NCBI RefSeq assembly: GCF_002218195.1
Contig: NZ_CP022336.1
Span: 248,001-312,000 of the forward strand
DNA length: 64,000 nt
Direction of reading: 5' to 3'
Source: Sphingorhabdus sp. SMR4y
GTDB taxonomy: Bacteria > Pseudomonadota > Alphaproteobacteria > Sphingomonadales > Sphingomonadaceae
Below the pieces are notes generated by a model. That model was not told where the DNA came from and did not search any database. It worked only from the letters and a program-made list of their open reading frames with translations. The translations under genes and the position numbers were made by a program. Shown here piece by piece: positions 50,840-58,125 of this stretch. Within the stretch, counting starts at the first letter, position 1; every line of letters begins with the position of its first letter.

Positions 50840-52765
50840 ATGATTGAAAATGTTACAGCCGCCATCACATCGTTGTTAGAAAAAACAGCTCAGCTATCGC
50901 GCTGGAAAAAAAGAGCAATCGTGCTCCTGCTGGACGTGATGCTCTGTGTCCAGTCGATCTGGATCGCCTATTCACTGCGCATCGGTGTCTGGGTCTTGTG
51001 GGATATTGCCATCCAGAAAACCGTACTGGCTTGCCTGTTGCTGATGGTCCCCATATTCATCCTGAGCGGCGTATATAATGCCATTTTCCGCTACGCTGGT
51101 ACCGGAATGATGCGAACCTTGGTGCGTGCATTCGCATTTTATTCGGTGGTGACCGCCATTGCCTTTGCTATCGCCGGAATGGACGGTGTACCGCGGACCA
51201 TCGGACTGATCCAGCCGGTTGTGTTTTTCATTCTCGTCGGCTTTTCCAGAGTCGTCGGACGGTATCTGATGGTTGATATTCTGGGGCGGAACCGCTTCGC
51301 CGGCGATGTAAGGAACGTTCTGATCTATGGCGCGGGCAGTGCCGGCCAGCAATTGGCGGCCTCGATGCGGTCCGAGCCGGCCATGCGGCTTCGCGGCTAT
51401 ATTGATGATGATCATCGGTTGAACGGACAGAGGCTGGACGGCGACAAGGTCTTCTGGAGCGGTCATCTTCCCGATCTGATCAGAAAATATGATATCACCG
51501 ATATCCTGTTGGCTTTGCCGAAAATCAACCGGAGAAAGCGCCGCGCGATTGTCGATCAGGTTCGCGAATTTACGGTGCACGTCCAGACATTGCCGAATAT
51601 GCAGGAAATAATTGCCGGCAAAATCGCGTTCAGCGATATTCGCGAACTGGAAATCGAAGATTTGCTGGGACGGGAGCCGGTTCAGCCGAACGAACTGCTT
51701 TTCGGCCGGACTATCGTCGGCAAGACGGTACTGGTAACGGGAGCCGGCGGATCGATTGGCGGAGAGCTGTGCCGGCAAATCGCAAACTCGGGCGCCCATC
51801 GTCTGGTGATGCTCGATATCTCCGAATATGCGCTGTATGAGATCGAAAAAGAACTGAAGAAGCTAATTGCCAACCAGGAAGCGGCCAATCTGGAACTCAT
51901 TCCGGTACTCGGTTCGGTTGTCGACGCGAAAAGGCTCGAAGAGATATTTGGCATCTGGAATCCCGACACGGTTTTCCACGCCGCGGCCTATAAGCATGTG
52001 CCTTTGGTCGAGGCCAATCCGGTAGAGGGCATTCGGAATAATATATTGGGTACCCGGGCGTTGGCCGCTGCTGCCAAGGCTGCAAAGGTCAAGGATTTCA
52101 TCCTGATCAGTACCGACAAGGCGGTCCGGCCGACCAATGTCATGGGCGCAACCAAGCGCGCTGCCGAACAGATTGTCCAGAATTTCGCAAATGGCGCTGA
52201 CGAGACCAGATTTTCCATGGTTCGTTTCGGCAATGTTCTGGGCTCCAGCGGTTCCGTGGTGCCGCTTTTCCGCAAGCAGATAGAGCAGGGGGGGCCGATC
52301 ACCCTGACCGATCGAAAAGTCACCCGCTATTTCATGACCATTCCCGAGGCCGCTCAACTGGTCATCCAGGCAGCCGGTATGGCCAAGGGTGGTGAAGTCT
52401 TTGTGCTCGACATGGGCAAGCTGGTAAAAATCCAGGACCTTGCCGAAACATTGGTGCGGCTCTCCGGTCTGACGGTCCGCAACGAAACCAATCCGGACGG
52501 GGATATTGAAATTGTCGAGGTCGGCCTGCGCCCGGGCGAGAAGCTCTATGAAGAGCTGATCATCGGCAACGACCCGCAGAAAACCCTCCATCCCCGGATA
52601 ATGAAGGCCCATGAAACGTTCCTTCCTCAGGATATACTGGACGCGCTGATCAACGACCTGCTTGATTGTCGTGATCCCGACCTAGCCGTCAAAACCCTGA
52701 AGTCGCTGGTGCCGGAGTTCGATCACGGCCGGGACAATGACGATAATCTGGAACAGGCTTCCTGA
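50840..52765 (+). CDS. Membrane-bound nucleotide-sugar 4,6-dehydratase (WbpM/CapD/FlaA1-like)
   Basis: A 641-residue protein with four N-terminal membrane helices (about 25-145). A CoA-binding-like Rossmann domain follows (GAGSAG at 164-169). The C-terminal SDR has GAGGSIG at 301-307 and the Ser/Thr424-Met435-Lys439 catalytic set (ISTDKAVRPTNVMGATKR), where Met replaces the usual Tyr as in WbpM-type dehydratases. It should convert UDP-GlcNAc to the 4-keto-6-deoxy sugar, the first step to QuiNAc, FucNAc or diacetamido sugars for surface glycans. It fits the polysaccharide region. Confidence 0.9.
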   Translation: MIENVTAAITSLLEKTAQLSRWKKRAIVLLLDVMLCVQSIWIAYSLRIGVWVLWDIAIQKTVLACLLLMVPIFILSGVYNAIFRYAGTGMMRTLVRAFAFYSVVTAIAFAIAGMDGVPRTIGLIQPVVFFILVGFSRVVGRYLMVDILGRNRFAGDVRNVLIYGAGSAGQQLAASMRSEPAMRLRGYIDDDHRLNGQRLDGDKVFWSGHLPDLIRKYDITDILLALPKINRRKRRAIVDQVREFTVHVQTLPNMQEIIAGKIAFSDIRELEIEDLLGREPVQPNELLFGRTIVGKTVLVTGAGGSIGGELCRQIANSGAHRLVMLDISEYALYEIEKELKKLIANQEAANLELIPVLGSVVDAKRLEEIFGIWNPDTVFHAAAYKHVPLVEANPVEGIRNNILGTRALAAAAKAAKVKDFILISTDKAVRPTNVMGATKRAAEQIVQNFANGADETRFSMVRFGNVLGSSGSVVPLFRKQIEQGGPITLTDRKVTRYFMTIPEAAQLVIQAAGMAKGGEVFVLDMGKLVKIQDLAETLVRLSGLTVRNETNPDGDIEIVEVGLRPGEKLYEELIIGNDPQKTLHPRIMKAHETFLPQDILDALINDLLDCRDPDLAVKTLKSLVPEFDHGRDNDDNLEQAS

Positions 52766-52813
52766 TCGCAGACCGCCCGATTGCATAGCGGGATGGTTCT
52801 TCCAGCTGTCGAA

Positions 52814-53671
52814 TCAGGTTTTCAGCACGCCGAACGGCACCACCCGGTTCTGGACATTATGGCCGATTTCCGCCCGGCCCAGATAGGGGATGGCATTGTC
52901 TGCGGTCCATCGCCTGACAATAGCTTCGGGATTTTCGCCAAATGGGCGGTCATTGTCGGGAATGTCGTCGACCCCTCCCAATCTCAGGCCAGCGAGCCCC
53001 TGATTTGCAAGATTGCTGCACAGGTGAAACATGGCGCGATCAAAGGCGTAGAGATATTCGGATATTTCCTCGATAATTAGAACGTGGTTGCGCAGATCCG
53101 GTATCAGCCTGCTTCCGGTCATCATGGCAAGAGTCATTAAATTGAATGCGGCATGTTTCTGCCCGCCAACCAGTCCGGGTTCGAGAGCATCCGTGTTCCT
53201 GTGCATGATCCAGTCAAGAGCCCTGTCCACGGCAAGTTCTCCACCGGTCCGGCCGATGTCCGAAGGCATCGGGCCATGTGCGACCTCGCCGATGCCGGCG
53301 CGATAAAGCGCGCCAAGCAGATTGCCGGCATCGCTATATCCGAGATAGAGCTTGTTTCGGGCTGGGTCATTCAGCCGGCGGACTGCAGCATCGGCCATGC
53401 GGGCAGCGCCATAACCGCCGCGGGCGAACCAGATGGCGTCAATGTCTGGATCATTGGCCAGTGCCACGAAACTGTCGATGCGCTGGTTGTCGCTACCGGC
53501 AAAATGACCCTCTTCAAAAAAGCATTGTTCGTGGAACAGCAACTCGGCCTGGGGATGGGTTTGTGCTGCGCGCGCACGCACGCGATCGGCAGCGTCCCGG
53601 TTAAAGGGGGTCGACGGCGCACAAATGCCGATGCGGACTGGACGGGAGATCGATTTTGTTCCTTGCGCCAT
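52814..53671 (-). CDS. ldcA: S66 family LD-carboxypeptidase
   Basis: A 285-residue serine peptidase that removes the terminal D-Ala from murein tetrapeptides in the cytoplasm. Family blocks are RIGICAPSTPFNR, AIWFARGGYGAARM, LYLGYSDAGNLLGALYRAG (nucleophile Ser in YSD), VLIIEEISEYLYAFDRAM (Glu of the triad) and RAEIGHNVQNRVVPFG (His). ATG 53671 is chosen; a frame start at 53719 would overlap the divergent Mpl-like gene. The start codons of the two genes are only 34 bases apart, implying shared control. Confidence 0.87.
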   Translation of the reverse strand: MAQGTKSISRPVRIGICAPSTPFNRDAADRVRARAAQTHPQAELLFHEQCFFEEGHFAGSDNQRIDSFVALANDPDIDAIWFARGGYGAARMADAAVRRLNDPARNKLYLGYSDAGNLLGALYRAGIGEVAHGPMPSDIGRTGGELAVDRALDWIMHRNTDALEPGLVGGQKHAAFNLMTLAMMTGSRLIPDLRNHVLIIEEISEYLYAFDRAMFHLCSNLANQGLAGLRLGGVDDIPDNDRPFGENPEAIVRRWTADNAIPYLGRAEIGHNVQNRVVPFGVLKT

Positions 53672-53705
53672 TGCCAAACAGATTGAGAAGCAATAGCGCG
53701 AAAAA

Positions 53706-55103
53706 ATGAGCGAAGACAAATCCTATTATTTTTGCGGTATCGGCGGCTCCGGCATGTTGCCGCTGGCCATGATCGTCAAAGCAGCCGGTGCACAGGTCGC
53801 TGGATCGGACCGGGCCCTCGACCAAGGCCGGTTGGCGGATAAATTCCAGTGGCTGCAGGACAGGGGGATCAGATTATTCCAGCAAGATGGTAGCGGGCTC
53901 GGCGATGGCTGCCAGATTCTGGTTGCGTCCGCCGCCATCGAAGAGACAGTGCCCGACGTGGCGCGCGCCACTGCCCTGGGGTGCAGGCGGATGACCCGCG
54001 CGGAACTGCTGGCCGAACATTTCAACGCCATGTCGCGCAGCATCGCGGTCGGCGGTACCAGCGGTAAATCAACAGTTACCGGGATGATCGGCTGGATACT
54101 GACCGAGGCCGGCCGCGATCCGACCATAATGAACGGTGCGGTCATGAAGAATTTCGCCGATGCCGATGCACCATTTGCCAGTTCCCGTGTTGGGGGGAGC
54201 GCCCTGATGGTCAGTGAAGTAGACGAAAGTGACGGGTCCATCGCATTATTTGATCCCGAAATCGCGGTGCTCAACAATGTCAGTCTGGATCACAAAAGTC
54301 TGGAAGAGCTGAGGCAATTGTTCGGAGATTTTGTCGCGAAATCGCAACATGCCATCTGGAATCATGATGATGCAGAATCGCGGACGCTGATAAATATCCG
54401 CGAGTTGACGCATGGCAGCAGCTTCGGATTCCTTGAAGGTGCGGACTATCAAGCGGTTCAGGTTGAAGAAAAGCCGCTCAGCAGCAACTTTGTGTTGCGC
54501 CGGAGCGGAGCCGACCATCCGGTGTCGCTGCAGGTGCCCGGCCGGCATAATATAGCCAATGCTCTGGCAGCGATCGCGGCAAGCTGCGCAGTTGGCGTGT
54601 CGATCGAGGCCGCCATATCCGCTATCGGGACGTTTCGGGGCCTGGCCCGGCGCTTCGATATCGTTGGAAGCACAGACGATATAAGCGTGATTGACGATTT
54701 CGGTCACAATCCCGACAAGATCGCAGCGACCCTCAAGACCCTGAAGGCTTTCCCCGGTCGGGTCATAGCCTTCTTCCAGCCGCATGGTTATGGACCGATA
54801 CAGAAGATGGGCGAAGAGCTGGCGGGGGTATTCAGCCAGTATCTGGACGGTGACGACCGTGTCATTCTGTGTGATCCGGTCTATTTCGGCGGTACGGTCG
54901 ACCGTTCGCGGGGCAGCGAATCGATTGTTGACTCGATCAACGCGGCCGGGGGCAGGGCGGAATATCTCGCGGCCCGGCCGGATTGTGGTGACCGAATAGC
55001 GGAGCTGGCCGAATCGGGGGACCGGATCGTTATCATGGGCGCCCGCGATGATACGCTGCACGGTTTTGCCGTGTCGATCCTGAAGCAGATCGCCCGGGAC
55101 TGA
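53706..55103 (+). CDS. mpl: Mur ligase family protein, probable murein tripeptide ligase Mpl
   Basis: A 465-residue ATP-dependent ligase. The N-terminal uridine-nucleotide domain begins YYFCGIGGSGMLPLAMI, the ATP P-loop is GGTSGKST (116-123), and the central part has SEVDESDGSIALFDPEIAVLNN. PGRHNIANALAAIAA and IDDFGHNPDKIAATL complete the Mur set. The MurC-like N-terminus is shared by MurC and Mpl. Because MurC normally sits in the division cluster, and an LD-carboxypeptidase gene making the tripeptide is next door, Mpl (L-Ala-D-Glu-mDAP joined to UDP-MurNAc) is favoured. A MurC or other Mur-like role cannot be fully excluded. Confidence 0.78.
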   Translation: MSEDKSYYFCGIGGSGMLPLAMIVKAAGAQVAGSDRALDQGRLADKFQWLQDRGIRLFQQDGSGLGDGCQILVASAAIEETVPDVARATALGCRRMTRAELLAEHFNAMSRSIAVGGTSGKSTVTGMIGWILTEAGRDPTIMNGAVMKNFADADAPFASSRVGGSALMVSEVDESDGSIALFDPEIAVLNNVSLDHKSLEELRQLFGDFVAKSQHAIWNHDDAESRTLINIRELTHGSSFGFLEGADYQAVQVEEKPLSSNFVLRRSGADHPVSLQVPGRHNIANALAAIAASCAVGVSIEAAISAIGTFRGLARRFDIVGSTDDISVIDDFGHNPDKIAATLKTLKAFPGRVIAFFQPHGYGPIQKMGEELAGVFSQYLDGDDRVILCDPVYFGGTVDRSRGSESIVDSINAAGGRAEYLAARPDCGDRIAELAESGDRIVIMGARDDTLHGFAVSILKQIARD

Positions 55104-55288
55104 ATTGCGGCGCACCTGCCGGCTTATTATCGATCCCTCCGACATGTCGTTCCATAGCGGTCTGAAGCGCAGCCGGAATTTTACCTCAGTTGCTAATAGC
55201 CTTTGCTCGCGGTCATTGATGTTGTATGTTGAGCCACATCGCGAGTCACAGGGTCGCAATCCCGTGAAATCTGTTTTTTCAGCCCCGC

Positions 55289-55302
55289 GTTACCCATGTT
55301 AC
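55289..55302 (+). repeat. GTTAC direct repeat pair (9-base period)
   Basis: GTTACCCATGTTAC: two GTTAC units starting at 55289 and 55298. It resembles the pairs at 55423-55437 and 58034-58048, though with one base less between units. Possibly a transcription-factor site. Confidence 0.45.
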
Positions 55303-55327
55303 GTCCCGGATTTTGGCAAGGGTTTTG

Positions 55328-55352
55328 TTAACTCTTGTGTAGAAAGAGTTAA
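55328..55352. repeat. Perfect 9-base inverted repeat
   Basis: TTAACTCTT (55328-55336) and AAGAGTTAA (55344-55352) are exact complements around a 7-base loop. There is no T-run after it on the plus strand, so it may be a protein-binding site or an RNA hairpin rather than a clear terminator for the Mpl-like gene. Confidence 0.6.
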
Positions 55353-55422
55353 TGTTTCCACCCGGACATCTTAAGCATCTTATAAAAACCGCGTTTTTAC
55401 AACGGGTTAATCTCTTGCAACC

Positions 55423-55437
55423 GTAACATAGTGTAAC
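55423..55437 (-). repeat. GTTAC direct repeat pair (10-base period, minus strand)
   Basis: Read on the minus strand the sequence is GTTACACTATGTTAC. It matches the site at 58034-58048 (GTTACAAAATGTTAC) at 13 of 15 positions and lies just upstream of the stem-loop region. A likely regulator-binding motif shared by the two loci. Confidence 0.5.
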
Positions 55438-55454
55438 TTTAGCCGTGTCTTACT

Positions 55455-55625
55455 GCCTTTGACCGCGATGCTCGGTCAGAAAGGATAGGCAAGTGGGGCA
55501 ATACGGCTTTTGCCTGTGGTAACCCAATTAAGCGCCACAGTTGCCCCGGCATTGGTCCGATATTCTGGTCAATATCGTACCGATTGTTCCTGGTGGAGCG
55601 GGTAGATCTTCTATCCGCTCCACCA
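55455..55625 (+). ncRNA. Candidate structured RNA with four consecutive stem-loops (leader or small RNA)
   Basis: SL-A: TGACCG 55460-55465 with CGGTCA 55473-55478. SL-B: GGGGCAA 55495-55501 with TTGCCCC 55541-55547, enclosing CTGTGG 55514-55519 with CCACAG 55535-55540. SL-C: 55551-55556 plus CGATATT 55558-55564 with AATATCG 55571-55577 plus 55579-55584. SL-D: 55591-55606 with 55610-55625, loop TCT. The wobble pairs in SL-C and SL-D are G-U only if the plus strand is transcribed, which gives orientation. An alternative pairing AGGCAA 55487-55492 with TTGCCT 55510-55515 competes with SL-B, so a switch is possible. No known RNA family is recognised. Confidence 0.5.
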
Positions 55626-55678
55626 ACGAACAAACGCCTGCCGGTTTCCCTCTTGCAAACTAGTATTTGGGATGTGTG

Positions 55679-56050
55679 ATGGTCTTAGGCGGTTCGATAT
55701 TTTGGAAAGTAAAGACCGGTTATTCCGGATTTTTCCGCTATCCCGGCTTCGCACCACTCCTCATTCTTGTCACCATGACGATCATCATATTATCCGCACT
55801 GGATTCAGAAGCATTTGCTACCGATTCAACGGCGGGAGCAAGAAGCAATCGGGCCACGGCGATCGCCAGTGCGCAGATTGTCAGGCCGTTCGCCCTGACG
55901 ACACAAGATCAGAGCAGTGCTGATGCACAGAATTCCGAGATCATCGTATCGCGCAACACCACATATCGTGACTGCGATAACTTGCTGGGTGCCGACACCG
56001 ACAGAGGCCGGGGGGAATCGTGCGTACTCCACCTGATCGAATTGCAATGA
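55679..56050 (+). CDS. Small secreted protein, possible surface/fimbrial-like
   Basis: A 123-residue protein with a long N-terminal region and a hydrophobic core (APLLILVTMTIIILSALDSEAFA) that looks like an atypical signal peptide. The mature part begins TDSTAGARSNRATAIASAQIVRPFAL, and the RATA...A(Q/E)IVRPF(A/S)L pattern resembles short alphaproteobacterial secreted proteins of the DUF4402-like 'ATA-x-IV-x-P' type. Two cysteines lie near the C-terminus (DCDNLL, ESCVLH). The start is uncertain: ATG 55679, or upstream GTG 55676/TTG 55667. It follows the structured leader and is followed by a second secreted-protein gene. Confidence 0.5.
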   Translation: MVLGGSIFWKVKTGYSGFFRYPGFAPLLILVTMTIIILSALDSEAFATDSTAGARSNRATAIASAQIVRPFALTTQDQSSADAQNSEIIVSRNTTYRDCDNLLGADTDRGRGESCVLHLIELQ

Positions 56051-56153
56051 GCTGTGAACAGAAGGGAATGGTCAGGTCGATCAAAAATGTTGGAAGCGGC
56101 ATCCTTAATTTCCAGATCGATTTGCAGTATTTAAACAATAACGGGAACAGATA

Positions 56154-56765
56154 ATGCAGAGATCCAGTGCGAAATATCAGTCTATTGCAGCTCGAGGCGG
56201 CCGCCGGGCCATTCGCGCTGCCGTTAAGACTGGTGCGATGATCTGTGCAATTGCACTGGGCCTGGTTGCAGCACCGTTGCCGGCATTTGCAGAAGCCGAC
56301 CCTGGCGAGAATATCGCTATCGCACTTTCGAGTAATATCGTGGGCAGCCCTGCCGTGGGGGGCGGCACACTCGCTGCCATTCCGGGGGCCGTCATGGATT
56401 TCTTCGTAACGGTCAGTGGGCCGGGCGAGAATGGAGCTCCAGCCGCATCCTTTGCTGTCACTGACAAAGTGCCCGAGCATCTTGCCCTGTTTGTGGGTGA
56501 TCTTGATCGCAGTGGCACCGGACCTGCCATGTTCAAGGACAATAACAGTGGCCTGAAATTCATGTTCAACGGGCTCTCCAGCGAGGATGATTCCATCGAA
56601 TTTTCGAACGATGGTGGCCAAACATTCGACTATATCCCAACCGCCGACAGCGATGGGTTTGATGCCAATGTGACGCACGTCAAATTTCGGCCAAGTGGCT
56701 CTCTTCTGCCGACGGCTGGCAGCAGTGAACGGTTTTCCCTACGTTACCGAATGAAGGTCAAGTAA
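56154..56765 (+). CDS. Secreted DUF11-like surface protein
   Basis: A 203-residue exported protein. A basic N-terminus and hydrophobic core (TGAMICAIALGLVAAPLPAFA) form a signal peptide. The mature part follows a bacterial Ig-like (DUF11-type) pattern: AIPGAVMDFFVTVSGPGENG, FAVTDKVPEHLALFVGDLDRSGTGPAMF, GLKFMFNGLSSEDDSIEFSNDGG and a final RFSLRYRMKVK. I know such single-domain proteins from other sphingomonads, where their role is undetermined; cell-surface or matrix binding is plausible. Its stop is immediately followed by the ATG of the PilZ gene. Confidence 0.7.
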   Translation: MQRSSAKYQSIAARGGRRAIRAAVKTGAMICAIALGLVAAPLPAFAEADPGENIAIALSSNIVGSPAVGGGTLAAIPGAVMDFFVTVSGPGENGAPAASFAVTDKVPEHLALFVGDLDRSGTGPAMFKDNNSGLKFMFNGLSSEDDSIEFSNDGGQTFDYIPTADSDGFDANVTHVKFRPSGSLLPTAGSSERFSLRYRMKVK

Positions 56766-57689
56766 ATGACAAATATGATCGAATCAGGTACCTCGTCCAC
56801 ACCTCCAACGGACAATATCGTCGTAGACGAGGATCGCAGGAAGCAGAACCGGCATATCGCTATGTTGCGGCTTGCCAAGATAAAGGCTGAGGCAGGCGAA
56901 GGTTGGGGCTTTATCAAAAATCTATCGGCCACGGGGATGATGGTCGAAGTCCATCCCAATTTTGAACTGGGTGATACGGTTTCCGCCTTGTTGACTGAAG
57001 AACAGGAACTGAGCGGCACCGTACGGTGGCGCAAAGAGGCGCTGGCCGGTGTCGAGTTCTTTTCACCGATCGATGTTGCCAATGTACTGACCAAGCCAGC
57101 CGAGACAAAACGGGGCCGGGTTCCGCGGTTGCCGCGCATTGAAATGAAGCATCCGATCGACGTCTTTCAGGGAACGCGCCTGATCCATGGCGATATCTGT
57201 GATATTTCCCCTGCCGGCATCTGTATCAGAACAGAGCATGTTTTTGAAATCGGCAAGGATGTTCGTCTTTCGGTTCCCGATTTGCTGGACATAATTGGTA
57301 CGGTGCGCTGGCAATCAGGCGCGCGTGTCGGGATTGTATTCTCCCGGCGGCTGCCTCTTGATGACCTGATGGTCTGGTTGTCGACCTTCTACCAGGCGTC
57401 CCGCCTCGATACCGGAGAACTTTCTGATCTCAATGAAGGTTCCCATGCCGGCGGGTCGGACGAGTCTGCAGCGGACCGCCTGCCGTTTCAGATCATCGGC
57501 CATGACGATCTCGGCAAGGAAATCCTGATCGACACTTTGCATTCGGCGACGGAAGCGCTGACCCAGTTCAAAGCCACATCGAAATTTTTCTATCGGGTGA
57601 GCATCCGGAATGCCGATGGTGAAGAACTGTCGATCGGAACCATTGTACTGCGGGCATTTGACGAAGAGCGGGCGGCTGCCAAATCCTAG
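56766..57689 (+). CDS. Protein with two PilZ domains
   Basis: A 307-residue cytoplasmic protein. The first PilZ domain (about 22-105) has the c-di-GMP-binding arginines RRKQNR (24-29) and the NLSATG motif (52-57). The second (about 118-200) has PRIEMKHP, a weaker RxxxR region, and the DISPAG motif (146-151). The first copy looks able to bind c-di-GMP; the second may be impaired. The C-terminal region (about 235-305) is an extra unnamed domain. It starts right after the stop of the secreted-protein gene. It may link c-di-GMP level to surface protein or polysaccharide output. Confidence 0.83.
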   Translation: MTNMIESGTSSTPPTDNIVVDEDRRKQNRHIAMLRLAKIKAEAGEGWGFIKNLSATGMMVEVHPNFELGDTVSALLTEEQELSGTVRWRKEALAGVEFFSPIDVANVLTKPAETKRGRVPRLPRIEMKHPIDVFQGTRLIHGDICDISPAGICIRTEHVFEIGKDVRLSVPDLLDIIGTVRWQSGARVGIVFSRRLPLDDLMVWLSTFYQASRLDTGELSDLNEGSHAGGSDESAADRLPFQIIGHDDLGKEILIDTLHSATEALTQFKATSKFFYRVSIRNADGEELSIGTIVLRAFDEERAAAKS

Positions 57690-58033
57690 GAAAATCCGAT
57701 CTTGCGGGCGACACGGACTTCCTTCCCGTAGATTATATCCGTCATCGCACGGCCTTTGCCGCCTTCTATTCGCCCGGATGATAATAAGCGATCAGGTCCG
57801 TCCGCGAGGGCTGATTTCTGAGCGGCAGAGCGGCCCGAAAGCGCCGTCCCTATTGTAGTCGCTTGGGCTCAGGTGCTGGATTTCTGACCTTTCAGAGCGG
57901 AATGAACCGCGCGCTTCTGCGCTTCAATAAGCAACAGCTTGGTTCATGCCGTCGCTCCAAATGGCAGTGTCTGTGCTCAATTCCAGAGCCTTTACCCATT
58001 TGATGAATTGAATAGTCCTCCATCCTCGACTAT

Positions 58034-58048
58034 GTTACAAAATGTTAC
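58034..58048 (+). repeat. GTTAC direct repeat pair (10-base period)
   Basis: GTTACAAAATGTTAC: units start at 58034 and 58044, one helical turn apart, about 80-90 bases before the ATG at 58126. Nearly the same 15-base sequence occurs on the minus strand at 55423-55437. Confidence 0.5.
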
Positions 58049-58069
58049 ACAATTTATGGGGCAATTGTG
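58048..58069. repeat. Inverted repeat CACAATT-N8-AATTGTG
   Basis: Perfect 7-base arms at 58048-58054 and 58063-58069 with an 8-base spacer, overlapping the end of the GTTAC repeat and about 57 bases before the start codon. A possible operator. Confidence 0.45.
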
Positions 58070-58125
58070 CATCCATGGAATGTCGTCGTCCTTAAAATGG
58101 TTCAGGGAGGGACATTGATCGAATT

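Larger units (their letters stand above)
55104..55666. other. Gene-free region rich in repeats and hairpins
   Basis: No convincing protein is encoded in these 563 bases. They contain GTTAC repeat pairs, a perfect 9-base inverted repeat and four consecutive stem-loops, each listed separately. The region leads into two secreted-protein genes and a PilZ gene on the plus strand. Confidence 0.6.
57690..58125. other. Intergenic region upstream of the first TPR membrane regulator
   Basis: No gene is evident in these 436 bases. The last 100 bases are AT-rich and carry a GTTAC direct repeat and an inverted repeat just before the start of the next gene, probably its promoter region. Confidence 0.5.

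Noticed and set aside
53706-55103. Assignment as the essential MurC
   Set aside because: Less likely because of the neighbouring LD-carboxypeptidase and the absence of division-cluster genes, though not excluded.
55591-55625. Rho-independent terminator
   Set aside because: The hairpin is strong, but neither side is followed by a T-run, and it is the last of four hairpins facing a gene, so a leader RNA is the better reading.
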